NCBI GenBank assembly: GCA_039720395.1
Contig: CM077826.1
Location: 35,120,790 to 35,184,789 of the forward strand
From: Liquidambar formosana
Taxonomy: Eukaryota > Streptophyta > Magnoliopsida > Saxifragales > Altingiaceae
Length of the DNA stretch: 64,000 nucleotides
Direction: 5' to 3'
Made by a program: the position numbers and the translations under genes. This document shows, one piece after another, positions 47,591-58,191 of this stretch (position 1 is its first letter; the number at the start of each line of letters is the position of its first letter). Below the pieces are notes generated by a model. That model ran no database searches, was not told the origin of the DNA, and saw only the letters and a program-made list of their open reading frames with translations.

Positions 47591-48339
47591 TGTCGAGGGC
47601 TATACTCATTTAATTTGATTGGGCTAAATTAATTTCTTATTGTTAATTAAAATCAATCACATTGCATCCGCTTGATTGTGTGCTTTCATTTATTGCATTG
47701 TGTGCGCTACTGTTGCATGATCACTCGATTGTCCCTCGATGTATCCTTGCCAACTGATAGCCTAGTTCGACCTTGGTTTTCCTGATTCCATGTGTTGGGC
47801 GAAGCTATCAAACCTCTCTTGCCAAGTACCCTTGGGCTTGCCCTTAGGTATATCAAATGGATCAATCACGTACTGCTGGACCCACGCGACATTCCTGATG
47901 TCACATGTGGTTAGGTATAAAGATTGGTACAAGCAAAGTTGAGGACCCTAGCCTACCCTCTTAAAAGAAAGAATTGCATGTAATGGGCCTTCTAGGACAC
48001 CGTTGGATCACCTATATGCACACATATTGTTGTGATAATATGCTGCCATGTTTGTGATGTGTTGCCATGCTTTGTTGATTGAGTGGGTAATTAAAGGAAA
48101 CTTTACATTTTACATCCTTAATACGTACCCTCCCCCATGACCCCCATAAAGGTAATTGGTTAAGAGAACTAATTAAGGGTGTACGTTGTAAAAATGTTGA
48201 GATAATTATGGAAGCTTAGGATGGACCCTTAGGCTGAAAAATTGAGTGTTTGCCCTATGTTAGAGGGAGAGACTTGCTGGCTTGGATCCGTAATCAACAA
48301 GGGCGCCTAGTCAGTACTGATTCTGTCACCGAGTTGGAT
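47591..48339 (+). other. 5' leader of element C
   Basis: About 750 bp between the primer-binding site and the first plausible gag ATG, without a convincing gene. Confidence 0.5.
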
Positions 48340-50401
48340 ATGGCTGAGGAAAGAACTAGCAACTGGGGTTTCAACCTTGAGGCTACTTTGAAAGCTATCA
48401 TGGAAAAGCTTGACCACACTACCCAGGTATCCGAGACCGCACTCAAGTTAGCTCAAAACATTCAACAAAAGAACTCTGAACCTGAATCTAGGGCCCGTGC
48501 CACTGATAACAATCAAGGATCCAATGATTCCGAATCTGCTGAGGAACCATTAGGAGAGGGGGGAGAGCCACCCAAGACTAAGGAAGGGGAAACCAAAGCC
48601 ACATCAAGAGAGAGCTCAACCGTCCTGGCAAACAAGGTCGAGGCCTTAGAACAAACTCTGAAGGGAATCTGCAGATCTGATGATATGGTGGACATCCGTA
48701 CTTTATCCTTGTTCCCAAAGGCTCGCATCCCACTACAGTTTAAGATGCCGGAGTTGGAAAAATTCGATGGGATAGGCTGTCCTAAAACCCACCTCAAGAT
48801 GTATGTGCGAGCTATGCACCCTCGAGGGGCGAACAATGAGCTATTGGCTCAAATGTTTCACGAGTCATTAGCGAGTTCCGCCTTGAAATGGTTTTTGTCA
48901 TTAGAGGAAAATAGAACCAAGACTTGGGAGGATGTGTGCAATGCATTCAAGGATCATTACAAGTATAACACTGAACTGGATGTCACGCGAAGGGACTTGG
49001 AACCCACTAAGCAAGGGGTTAATGAGACTTTCTTCGCCTTTATCACTAGATAGAGACAAAAGGCTTCCAAAATGACAGACAGACCGAATGAGGAAGACCA
49101 GATTCAGTTGGTGATGAAGAACTTGCTGCCCGAATATCACAAGCACCTCTTTGCTCGCTACTTTCCGAACTTCAAAGCTCTTGTTGGGGCTGGCACACAA
49201 GTTGAAGATGCAATCGCCGATGGAACAATCAAAACGGAGGAGATCCAAAGGAGTCGAAGGACAAACTTTAGAGGAAAACCCAATGCTGAGGTCAATACCA
49301 TTACCCAACCCACTCGCCCTTTCTCCCTAAATGACTCCACCTCACCTCGCCAATTCATCGAGCTATACATGCCACTCGAAAGAGTCTTTGAAAAGCTGAG
49401 AAGCCGTGACCTCCTGAAACCCCTCGACCCGAGGCCTCCACCAAACCCGTTACCCAAAAGCTACAATGAAAATGAATATTGCAAGTTCCACCAAGCTAAA
49501 GGCCATCTAACTAACCGTTGTTACCGCCTCTGCCATGAAATCCAAGATTTGCTTGACAAGCAGATCATTTCACCACCCACCGCACCAAATTGCCTAAATA
49601 TCACTCAAAATCCCCTCCCCACTCACAATGTGCCTCCTCCCAACAACATAAATTCCATCGAGCTTGGCTCGTCCCAATCCCGTCAACCCATAAGGCAATA
49701 CACGCCGCTTCCCATGACCTTGACTCAAGTTTTCCACCAATGTTGTGATAAAGGGCTCATATTGCCATGCCATTCAAAGCCGAGGCTTTCGACTCCTCAC
49801 CAATTCTGTTTGTACCATCAGGCACCCGGACATGATACGGAGGACTTTGTTATACTGAAAAAGGTAGTTCAAGACCTTATTGATCAAAAGGTTTTGGTAT
49901 TGCCAAAGAAGTCCATGCAGCGACAATTGAAAGAAAGGTTCGAGGCAGGGGATCCTAAAGTGGGTTTGTTGGGAGAGTCGTCCGGAAAGTTTGATTACTA
50001 TGTACTCTACCTCGACCCCATCCCTGATGAGCCTATAATCCCCACAGGTTGGGATGAGTTACCAGAGGAAGTCCAAATGGAAGATATCGACATAATCACA
50101 TGGGATGACCTTATGGGTGACGTAGGTGAGATTGATGATATGTGGATGAGTGATGATGAGGTAGAGCACATAACTAGAGGGGGTCGCCATTTCAAGCCTC
50201 CGCATTTAGAGTTTGACAACCCATTGGGGGACTTGGAAGGTAATCGTCACCTCGACCTACAAGAAGAGGAGGACGAAGTTCTTAGGCAATTGAGAAAGAC
50301 TAATGCCAACATCACTATATGGGGTTTGCTCATGGCCTCTTACAAGAACAGGCAGACGATCTTGAAGTTGCTCAACCAGATACAGGTTTCCGTTGACACA
50401 T
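48340..50401 (+). pseudogene. gag of Ty3/gypsy Tat-like element C, ending where element A inserted
   Basis: Gag forms the retrotransposon particle. The start is taken as ATG 48340 (MAEERTSNWGFNLEATLKA) because the open frame upstream has no ATG. A capsid-type block KMPELEKFDGIGCPKTHLKM, then ALKWFLSLEENRTKTWEDV, is followed by an in-frame TAG at 49051-49053, after which the same frame goes on. Two zinc-knuckle-like motifs are seen, CKFHQAKGHLTNRC and CLYHQAPGHDTEDF; the second has lost its last Cys. The C-terminal stretch EEEDEVLRQLRKTNANITIW matches element A, where the frame runs on into protease. Here it breaks at 50401 (target word CACAT). One stop, one lost Cys and the truncation make it nonfunctional. 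Confidence 0.85.
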
Positions 50402-52385
50402 TGTGAACCCCGGAAATTGGGCCCACGAGGGATTGAAAAGAAAGTGGGTTTGAAAAAGAAAAAGGAAAGGAGTCGCCACCTTATTTTTTAAAGGAAACAA
50501 GGAAAACCCTAAAAATCAGGTTGTTTTAGGAAAACAAAAGAATGACTCCATGTTTAAAAAGGAAAGGCAAAAATATTCTTTTGAAAACCAAAGAAATCGG
50601 GGATTCGGAGGCTAAGTTATGACATGGGAAGGTTCTAGGCAAAGCCTATAGGCACCCATGTCACCCTTTCGGTCTCTCAGTTCATTTGGGCTAAATTAAG
50701 ATCTTTCCCATACAAAAATCAGCAAGTATATCATCACAAGAATTGCATGCATATCATATATTTCATTCATCCATCCATGCATAATAAGCAAAAAAAACAG
50801 AAAATAAAGAAAAAGAAAACAAAACAAAAATAAACCTAGGATGCTTGGATCCTAGAACGGACTTGAGCCTCACGAAGAGCGCCTACGTACCATGCAACGA
50901 AATACATGGATCAAAGTCCACGTAGTTCGATTAGAATTAGGGTTAAGACCTAATATAAACCTATGGTTAAAACCCTAGGTTTCCTTATTTGATCAAAAGA
51001 GTTGAATTTGATAGAAAGTTTGATTTTAGGAAAGAAATCCACAAAATGGAAACTTTAATAAAAACCAGAATTTTGTTGGTTAAGGAAACCTCTAATTAAA
51101 CCATAGGACTTGTATTAAAAATTAACCCTAGATAGGGAGAAGAGAATGAGTTAAGAAGAAAGGTGAATTGGGGCACCTTCACACCCACTTACCTGAGCGC
51201 AATTAGCTCCAAGCATTTAGCCATTTCAGACATAAGCAGCCCTATTTACCATGGGACAAATACCACACCTATTTGCACCCTTACAAGTGCTCAAAACCAT
51301 GCAAAAACACTAACATGCAAATCTGGACAGAATAGTATTATGACCTAAAATCATCCACTAAGCATGCCAATAGCAAAAACAGCGAACAATAATAAGTCCT
51401 AACATATTCCTAGAACCATATCATGCATAAAAACCCTAAAACATACTAACATGCATGCAAAACTATCATGTTTACTCCATATGAAAAACATATACAGCAA
51501 ACACGAAGAAAAACCAAATAAAAAAGTCTACTTTATCATGCTATATGAAAACAAACACGAAACAATGACTCTAAAACCCTAAACTCACAAATATGCTTAA
51601 AAACATACAAAACATACTTTAATCATGCTAAAACCAAACTAAACAGAAATTAAATCATGCATATTAACTAACTAAAGCAATATAACATGATGAAAATCCT
51701 AACTCTAACATGCAATGACACTAATCCTAGCACAAGGACAAACAGGAGCACAAGAATCATAACTATGCATTAAAAACCTAAAGGACAGCCCTAAAGCATG
51801 CTAAACAGTAGATAAAAAATAGATATTCCATGTATATTAACTAGCTAGAGTGTTAATACATGATAAAAAAGTCACCTTTAACATGCAATAAGCCTAACCC
51901 ATATGAGAACCTAGTTTAAGCTTGAATAGAGAAGGAGAATACCTTAGGAAGTGGCTCCCCTTGTGTTTGTAATTGTTCGTGGCTCCTCAGGTCTTTAGAG
52001 TGAATCAAACCAACACGAATCCTCCTCTTTGTCAAAGTGGTATCACAGCAAAGAGATCAAAACTCACTCAACTTTGAAAAGAAATAGAAAACAAAAAGAG
52101 AACAAGAGAAAAGAAAAAGTGATTCTCGTCACTTTGCAGCAGCAGCAACTTCAATCACATTGTTGGGTATGAAAACGTTGGATTTGGACAAAGCTTGTGA
52201 AATACAAAGTTGTAGAGAATTGAATTATCTTTCTAACAAGACCAATTTCATCAAATTTTGACTTCGGATGAAAAAGTTATGATTAAAATACGACTACTGG
52301 TTTTCAGAAAATCTGCTGCTGAATTATGACGAATTTCACTCCCTCCAAACCCTCTTCTCTTCTCCCTTGTTTAAAGACATTAAGA

Positions 52386-52397
52386 GAGTATTTATAG
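52386..52397 (-). promoter_or_regulatory. TATA box of element A LTR
   Basis: Minus strand CTATAAATACTC in the sense orientation of the element. Confidence 0.55.
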
Positions 52398-52535
52398 CTG
52401 AAATCTGGAGTTTCCCTTTCCTTCCTGGACTAGGTTTTTTTGGAGAATAATCAAAAGGTATTTTATAATGATAAAAGACTTCTAATCTGAATAGGAAAAG
52501 GAAATTGTCTTTTATAAAAATTGGGAGACTGACCG

Positions 52536-52599
52536 CTAACACGCATGCACATGTATCGTATGTGCGTACACACACTCATCACATACGTACACGTGTTAG
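52536..52599. promoter_or_regulatory. Imperfect palindrome upstream of the element A TATA box
   Basis: The ends CTAACACG and CGTGTTAG are a perfect 8-bp inverted repeat; the arms continue to about 19 bp with six mismatches, all transitions. It lies about 140 bp upstream of the TATA box in the element's sense. Confidence 0.6.
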
Positions 52600-53319
52600 T
52601 GTCATGATAAAAATGGCTAATTTAATAAAATAATTTTCTTTTCATTTTAACCAAAAATCTCATGCTGTGATTCGCACTAATTCTTCAAGGATAATCCGTA
52701 AATAACCACACTAAACTCATCATCAGGCCATATCAAAATTGAACTTCATGAAACACTTTTGAGGGTAAAATGATGACTAATGAAAGTCAATTTGAAAAGA
52801 TTTGGTTGGTAATTGTGAGTCAATTAGAGCTAACCCAAGGAAGGGTCAATTAACCAACTTGAACCACATCGAGCCATTTTAATCCCGAGCCATTGACTTA
52901 CCAAATTGAACCTAGAAATACCTCATATGCATCCATATGAACTCCAATTGACAATTTGGAGATCATTCCAAGGTCAAATGAAAAGTTTGGGACTTAAAAG
53001 ACGATTATGCCCCTCAAGTCACAAAAGCTCTTATTATCCCTCAAGATCAACTCCAATTTGAACCAAAATTCATATCCATTGTCCTTGTGACTCTAGAAAA
53101 CTAATGCAAGTGACTAGACTCAAAAACAAAACAAAAACATGCATGAAATGATGAGCCCTAGTAAGGTGGTGCAAAAATGGGGTGTGACAGAAGCCCCTCA
53201 TTGGCGAACAAGTTACACTTGTGAACCAATGATAAAGAACAACCCATTTTTGGCCAAAAAGCCTGGAGAAAACACACACTGTAACCAAACAATGATGGGA
53301 GGTTGAAAACCTGAGACTG

Positions 53320-54850
53320 AAATAAGGAAGTGTACTCAAGTCATGAGTATACTTAAACCACTGGGGGTTGATGATTGTCAAGAGAAGCATATTCAAGCCA
53401 CTACGAATGAACATACTTTTGAAATGGAGAAATATATTCTAGTCACGAATATATTTAACCAAGTGATGAGAATGAGATCTGAGAAGTACGTTCAAGTGAT
53501 GAACGTACCTTGGAAATGGAGAAGTATATTCAGGTCACGAATATATTTAACCAAGTGAGTGACAAAAAATCTGAGAAGTATACTCAAATGATGAGTATAC
53601 CACTGAAATGGAGAAATATATTCAGGTCACGAATATATTTAACCAAGTAATCTGAGAATGAAATCTGAGAAGTATACTCAAGTGGTGAGCATACCATTGA
53701 AATGGAGAAATATATCCAAGCGATGGATATCTTTAACCAAGTAGGATAAGAATAATCTGAGAGGTGTATTCAAGTGATGAGTGTACTTTTGAAATGGAGA
53801 AATATATTCAGGTCACGAACATATTTAACCAAGTGATGAAAAAGATGCTGAGAAATATACTCAAGTGATGAGTATACTTAATGATTGAAAAAGACTGAGA
53901 AGTACGTTCAAGTGATGAACATACTTTTGAAATGGAGAAATGTATCCAAGTGATGGATATATTTAACCAAGTAAGCTGAGAAGTACACTCAAGTGATGAA
54001 CATACCATTGAAATGGAGAAATATATCCAAACGACGGATATATTTAACCAAGTAAGATAAGAATAATCTGAGAAGTGTACTCAAGTGATGAGTACACCAT
54101 TGAAATGGAGAAATATACTCTAGTCATGAATATATTTAACCAAGTAAGTGACAAATAATCTGAGAAGTATGTTCAAGTGATGAACATACTATTGAAATGG
54201 AGAAATATACCCAAGCGATGGATATACTTAACCAAGTAAGTGGCAAAATATCTGAGAAGTATACTCAAGTGATGAGTATACCATTGAAATGGAAAAAATA
54301 TACCCAAGTGGTGGATATACTTAACCAAGTAAGTGACAAATGATCTGAGAAGTATGTTCAAGTGATGAACATACCATTGAAATGGAGAAGTATACCCAAG
54401 CGATGGATATACTTAACCAAGTAAGTGATAAAATATCTGAGAAGTATACTCGAGTGATGAGTATACCATTGAAATGGAGAAATATACCCAAGCGATGAAT
54501 ATATTTTACCAAGTAAGTGATAATGAGGATCTGAAACTAGGAAGCATATTCAATGGGTGAACATGCTTTTGAAATGGAAGAATATATTCAAGTGATGAAT
54601 ATATTCAACCAAGTATGATTGAAAATGAGAATTTGAAACTGAGAAGCATATTCAAAGGGTGAATACACTTTTGAAATGGAAAAATATATTCAAGTGATGA
54701 ATATATTCAACCAAGTAGGATAGGGAATGAGAATTTGAAACTGAGAAGCATATTCAAAGAGTGAATACACTTTTGAAATGGAAGAATATATTCAAATGAT
54801 GAGTATATTCAACCAAGTGGGATGAAAAATCAAGATTTGAAATGAGGATA
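53320..54850. repeat. Tandem array of about 90-bp units with paired hairpins and covarying stems (element A)
   Basis: About 17 units, each with two short inverted repeats around a 5-7 base loop (usually AGTGA), separated by TGAAATGGAGAA and TTAACCAAGTAAG. Different units have different but still complementary arms: GTACGTTCA/TGAACGTAC (53486-53508), GTATACTCA/TGAGTATAC (53578-53600), GTGTACTCA/TGAGTACAC (54075-54097), GTATGTTCA/TGAACATAC (54167-54189), AAATATATCC/GGATATATTT (54019-54045). Several units have imperfect stems. It lies between the 3' LTR and the antisense gene. Confidence 0.92.
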
Positions 54851-55101
54851 TATGATCAATTTATCAAGATTGAATAGGCATGGTGCAAGAGGAAAGTGAC
54901 TTAACACATTGTCACTTGAGTTGGCATGACACAGGGGAAATATATTCAACCCTTTTGAACATAAAATCAATTCAAGGAATTGATTTCAAGATGAAATTTG
55001 ATTGATTTTAAGCTCAAAAAGTGTTGAATATCTCATTTGGAAGGAGATTTGATCACGCGTCAAGGCGAGACAAAGCGAGAAGCAAAACCAAAACAAAGTG
55101 G

Positions 55102-55159
55102 CTTGGGTGACCACCAGGCCTCGGGAGGCTAGCCGCCCAGGCCTGGGTGGTTACCCGAG
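55102..55159. promoter_or_regulatory. Palindrome-like cassette, copy 4 (element A, shortened to 58 bp)
   Basis: It starts CTTGGGTGACCACCAGGCC and ends GGGTGGTTACCCGAG; the middle is shorter than in the 80-bp copies. It lies about 90 bp upstream of the TATA box of the antisense gene. Confidence 0.7.
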
Positions 55160-55246
55160 CCCGAAGCGGAAATCCCACTTTGAATAGGAAACTTCCTATT
55201 CTGATGGGTTTTTTCCTATTTGAACTTGGATTTGTGACCTTTTCCC

Positions 55247-55255
55247 TATAAAAAC
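55247..55255 (+). promoter_or_regulatory. TATA box of the antisense gene in element A
   Basis: CCCTATAAAAACACATCC, 47 bp before the ATG, a normal plant distance for a short leader. The same box is kept in element B. Confidence 0.65.
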
Positions 55256-55302
55256 ACATCCAAGAGGTTCCTAAACCTACTTGTATTCATTCATTAGAAG
55301 TT

Positions 55303-56592
55303 ATGGAGGCTCTAGACAAATTTTTAGGAGGGTTTTTGAGAGTTATGAGTGCTGAAGCAAAATCTGAGTTCAAGTGCTTTGGCTTGGATCCATTGCTCTC
55401 CTTGAGGCATGTGAGGCTTGAAACGAACCTCTTGACTGCTGCTACATATTTTTGGGATCCTCAAGTTCATGTGTTCCGCTTCAACTATGAAGAACTGTGC
55501 CCAACCATGGAGGAATTCTGTGCATTGTATGGAGTTTCAACGGTAGGTCCTTTCATTCTCCCTACTCCTCGCCCAAGCTTTCTTACTTCTTTCTCCAATC
55601 TACTTGGGATTCACTCACAATATGCCTCTACGTTTGTAAAGGACCATATGGTAGACTTGATGAAATTGGCAACCTCTTTTTTAGCTTATGATAGTAAAGG
55701 TATTTTGAATTTTACCTTTCCTATTAAGCATGCTCTTGCCTTTTGCCTCATTGGTTGTTTTCTTATTTCCACTGGTACTCCACATGTTCCCATTCAAATC
55801 TGTGACTTGATTCCTCTCCTTGCCAAGGGCCATAACTTGATTCCCATGGTGCTAGCTGAAACCCTGAATGGTTTGGATAAAACTCATGAGGACCCAAAGG
55901 TTCCTTTAGGAGGTAGCCCCATTCTACTGCAGATGTGGTTGCTTGAAAGACTGAATTTCTTGTCACCAGTTGCCATTACACCATACAAGCCCCAGCATTA
56001 CTGCCTTCGCCGCATTGAACTACCTGGGCAATTTTCATTGAGAGATTGGCTAGGTTACTTCCAAACCCTTTCTTGGAGGAGTGTCAAGTGGTTTGTATTC
56101 ATATGGGGCTGCAGTGAACAGGTGCTTCTGCGAACTTCTGGATGCGCCATGGTGAGACTCATAGGACTGAGGTCTACTTCCTTCTATTGGCCTTCAAGGG
56201 TTCTGCGTCAGATGGGCGCCATGCAAACCATACCCACTTCCTTGAAAGGTGACTATCCTGTGGTGCCCGCGGGTCTTTCTGTAGTGACTTGGGCGAAGGA
56301 CCGATGGCCTAGCAAGTTGATACTAACCCAAGTTACGAATACTGATGGTCCATATATGATGAGCCCCGAGTATAAGGAATGGTTGAAAAGCAATTTAGGT
56401 GAGAGAGAGACTACTCGAAGAGAAAGGATTTTTGGACTTATCAAGAACAACGAACTTGGATCTTGCAGAGAAGATATTATGGAAGCAGTGACAGCAGCTT
56501 ATGAACATGACTTGAGGAAGAAAAGAAGACATGAAAGAGAGAAGAAGAAAGCTGAGGAGCGAGCTGCAAAGAGGCTCAAGAAAATAGAATAG
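55303..56592 (+). CDS. DUF7745-like protein, antisense gene in element A
   Basis: An intact frame of 429 residues from ATG 55303 (MEALDKFLGGFLRVM). The family-like core is ATYFWDPQVHVFRFNYEELC with PTMEEFCALYG (residues about 50-80) and IWGCSEQVLL (about 265-275); PFILPTPRPS links them. The C-terminal 50 residues are charged (RKKRRHEREKKKAEERAAKR), likely a coiled or nucleic-acid-binding basic tail and a possible nuclear signal. No signal peptide is seen; one hydrophobic stretch (HALAFCLIGCFLIS) could be buried. It lies on the strand opposite to pol, tail to tail with it, with its own TATA box and the palindromic cassette upstream. Function is unknown. The homologous ORF in B is still open, with about 91% identical residues by eye. 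Confidence 0.75.
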   Translation: MEALDKFLGGFLRVMSAEAKSEFKCFGLDPLLSLRHVRLETNLLTAATYFWDPQVHVFRFNYEELCPTMEEFCALYGVSTVGPFILPTPRPSFLTSFSNLLGIHSQYASTFVKDHMVDLMKLATSFLAYDSKGILNFTFPIKHALAFCLIGCFLISTGTPHVPIQICDLIPLLAKGHNLIPMVLAETLNGLDKTHEDPKVPLGGSPILLQMWLLERLNFLSPVAITPYKPQHYCLRRIELPGQFSLRDWLGYFQTLSWRSVKWFVFIWGCSEQVLLRTSGCAMVRLIGLRSTSFYWPSRVLRQMGAMQTIPTSLKGDYPVVPAGLSVVTWAKDRWPSKLILTQVTNTDGPYMMSPEYKEWLKSNLGERETTRRERIFGLIKNNELGSCREDIMEAVTAAYEHDLRKKRRHEREKKKAEERAAKRLKKIE

Positions 56593-56756
56593 GATATTTA
56601 TGGCATATTTATAGTTCTTTTACTTAATACCAATGAATTGCTATGTCAATCAATTTTAGTTTTGAATAAATTGCCAATAATAAATCAAATTTGGGATTTT
56701 CTTGTTTGATTTAGACCGCACCCAAGGTAACTTTATGGGTTGCCTACGTATCTCCA

Positions 56757-56836
56757 TGGTTTTTTCTTCTTTTTTTTTTTTTTGTTTTTGTTTTGTTTTT
56801 TTTTGTTTTTTTTTTTGTTTTTTTTTTTTTTGTTTT
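56757..56836. repeat. T-rich tract between the convergent antisense gene and pol
   Basis: Runs of T broken by single G or C, between the stop codons of the two convergent frames. A shorter version is at 32490-32533 in element B. Confidence 0.8.
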
Positions 56837-56919
56837 TGAATGGAGAATCAGGTCTTACGTAGTTCTTATGCCTTAACTTTTGCCTAGGCCGCCCTTACGG
56901 GTTTTCAACCTAGCAGGCC

Positions 56920-58191
56920 TCAAACATGATATTTTTTCAATTGGTCCAAATTAGTTGGACGAGCGAACTCAATTCCATCTAAATCCATGAGGCGAACAGC
57001 CCCTGCTGGCAATATCTCTTTGATAATGTATGGCCCACCCCAACTTGGCTTGAATTTTCCCCGCGGATCGAACACTGGAGCTCTGATTTCTTTCAGCACT
57101 ACATCCCCTTTCTTTAGACCTCGATCTTTGACATGCTTGTTGAATGCTCTGGCAACTCTCCGTTGATACCCCTGAACATGATACAGCGCCCTTAAACGCC
57201 TTTCATCCAGCAAAGCTAACTCATCATAGCGGCTCTTAACCCAGTCCACTTCTGTTATCTGGCTCTCCACGGCAACTCTTAGTGAAGGAACTTCCAATTC
57301 AACTGGCAACACGGCCTCCATTCCATAAACTAGAGAATAAGGGGTAGCTCCTGTTGACGATCTTATTGATGTTCTGTAACCCCATAGAGCCAATGGCAAC
57401 TTCTCATGCCAGTCTGTGTGTGAGTCCGCAGTCTTCTGTAGTATCTTCTTGATGTTCTTGTTAGCTGCTTCCACCGCTCCATTAGTCTGAGGACGGTATG
57501 GTGACGACAGATGGTGGGCTATGCCGTACTTTTGCAAGAGCTCATGGGTTTCTTTCTGAAAGTGCTGGCCATTGTCTGAGATAACTTCATGCGGTACCCC
57601 ATATCGATAGATGATGCTGTGCTGTATGAACTGTGCTACCTTCTTGGAATTCAAGGTCTTGAAGGACGCTGCTTCCACCCACTTAGTGAAGTAGTCGATG
57701 GCAACCAGGATGTATTCATGCCCATTTGACGCCTTTGGCTTGATCTGTCCGATGATATCTATCCCCCATACTGCGAATGGCCATGGTGACGACATACTTG
57801 TTAAAGGCATAGAAGGCAAATGTTGTCCACTGGCGAACAGTTGGCATTTGTGGCACTTCTTGACATGTGCGTGGCAGTATCTTTCCATGGTAGACCAATA
57901 ATAGCCTAACCTCATGATTTTCTTAGCTAACATATAGCCATTCATATGCGGAGCCCCTGTCCCTTCATGAATTTCTTTAATCAGATGCTCGGCTTCCTCC
58001 TCGGTGACACACAGCAGGTGGATCCCGTCGTATGATCTCCGATATAGCTTTCCTCCACAAAGTACATAGTGACTCGCCAACCGCCTTAGGGTTTTTCTAT
58101 CGATACGAGATGCTCCTTCTGGGTATTCCCTTTCTTCAATGAACTTCTTTATGTCATGGAACCACGGACGGCCATCATTTACCTCTCCTCC
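56920..58191 (-). pseudogene. Element A pol: integrase
   Basis: Integrase inserts the DNA copy into the genome. It shares one frame with the upstream part, separated by a single in-frame TGA (58192-58194). The zinc-binding region has HEGTGAPH and HVKKCHKC; catalytic-core blocks are GIDIIGQI (first D), VISDNGQHFQ (second D) and QTNGAVEAANKN (E). The C-terminal part has DPRGKFKPSWGGPYII and ends at 56920. The frame is otherwise open, so the one stop is the only visible lesion. Confidence 0.9.

Larger units (their letters stand above)
32886..50401 (+). mobile_element. Ty3/gypsy Tat-like element C, 5' portion (5' LTR and gag), interrupted twice
   Basis: It begins TGTCACACCCC at 32886. The 5' LTR is split by copia element E (34625-46298) and ends TTCACA at 47569; without the insert and one copy of CTTCT it is about 3.0 kb. 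A primer-binding site and gag follow. The body is cut at 50401 by element A, in the gag-pro junction region. The remaining pol and 3' LTR must lie beyond the window. Confidence 0.85.
50402..53189 (-). repeat. 3' LTR of element A (2788 bp)
   Basis: The edges are TGTGAACCCCGG and GGGGTGTGACA; the neighbouring purine-rich AATGAGGGGCTTC (minus strand, ending at 53190) is the polypurine tract. It matches the B LTR except for an extra region at about 52000-52925 that holds the promoter. Confidence 0.88.

Noticed and set aside
53320..54850. CRISPR-like look of the regular repeats
   Set aside because: Plant nuclear DNA, no cas genes, units are contiguous tandem copies without unique spacers, and the array sits inside a retrotransposon tail.
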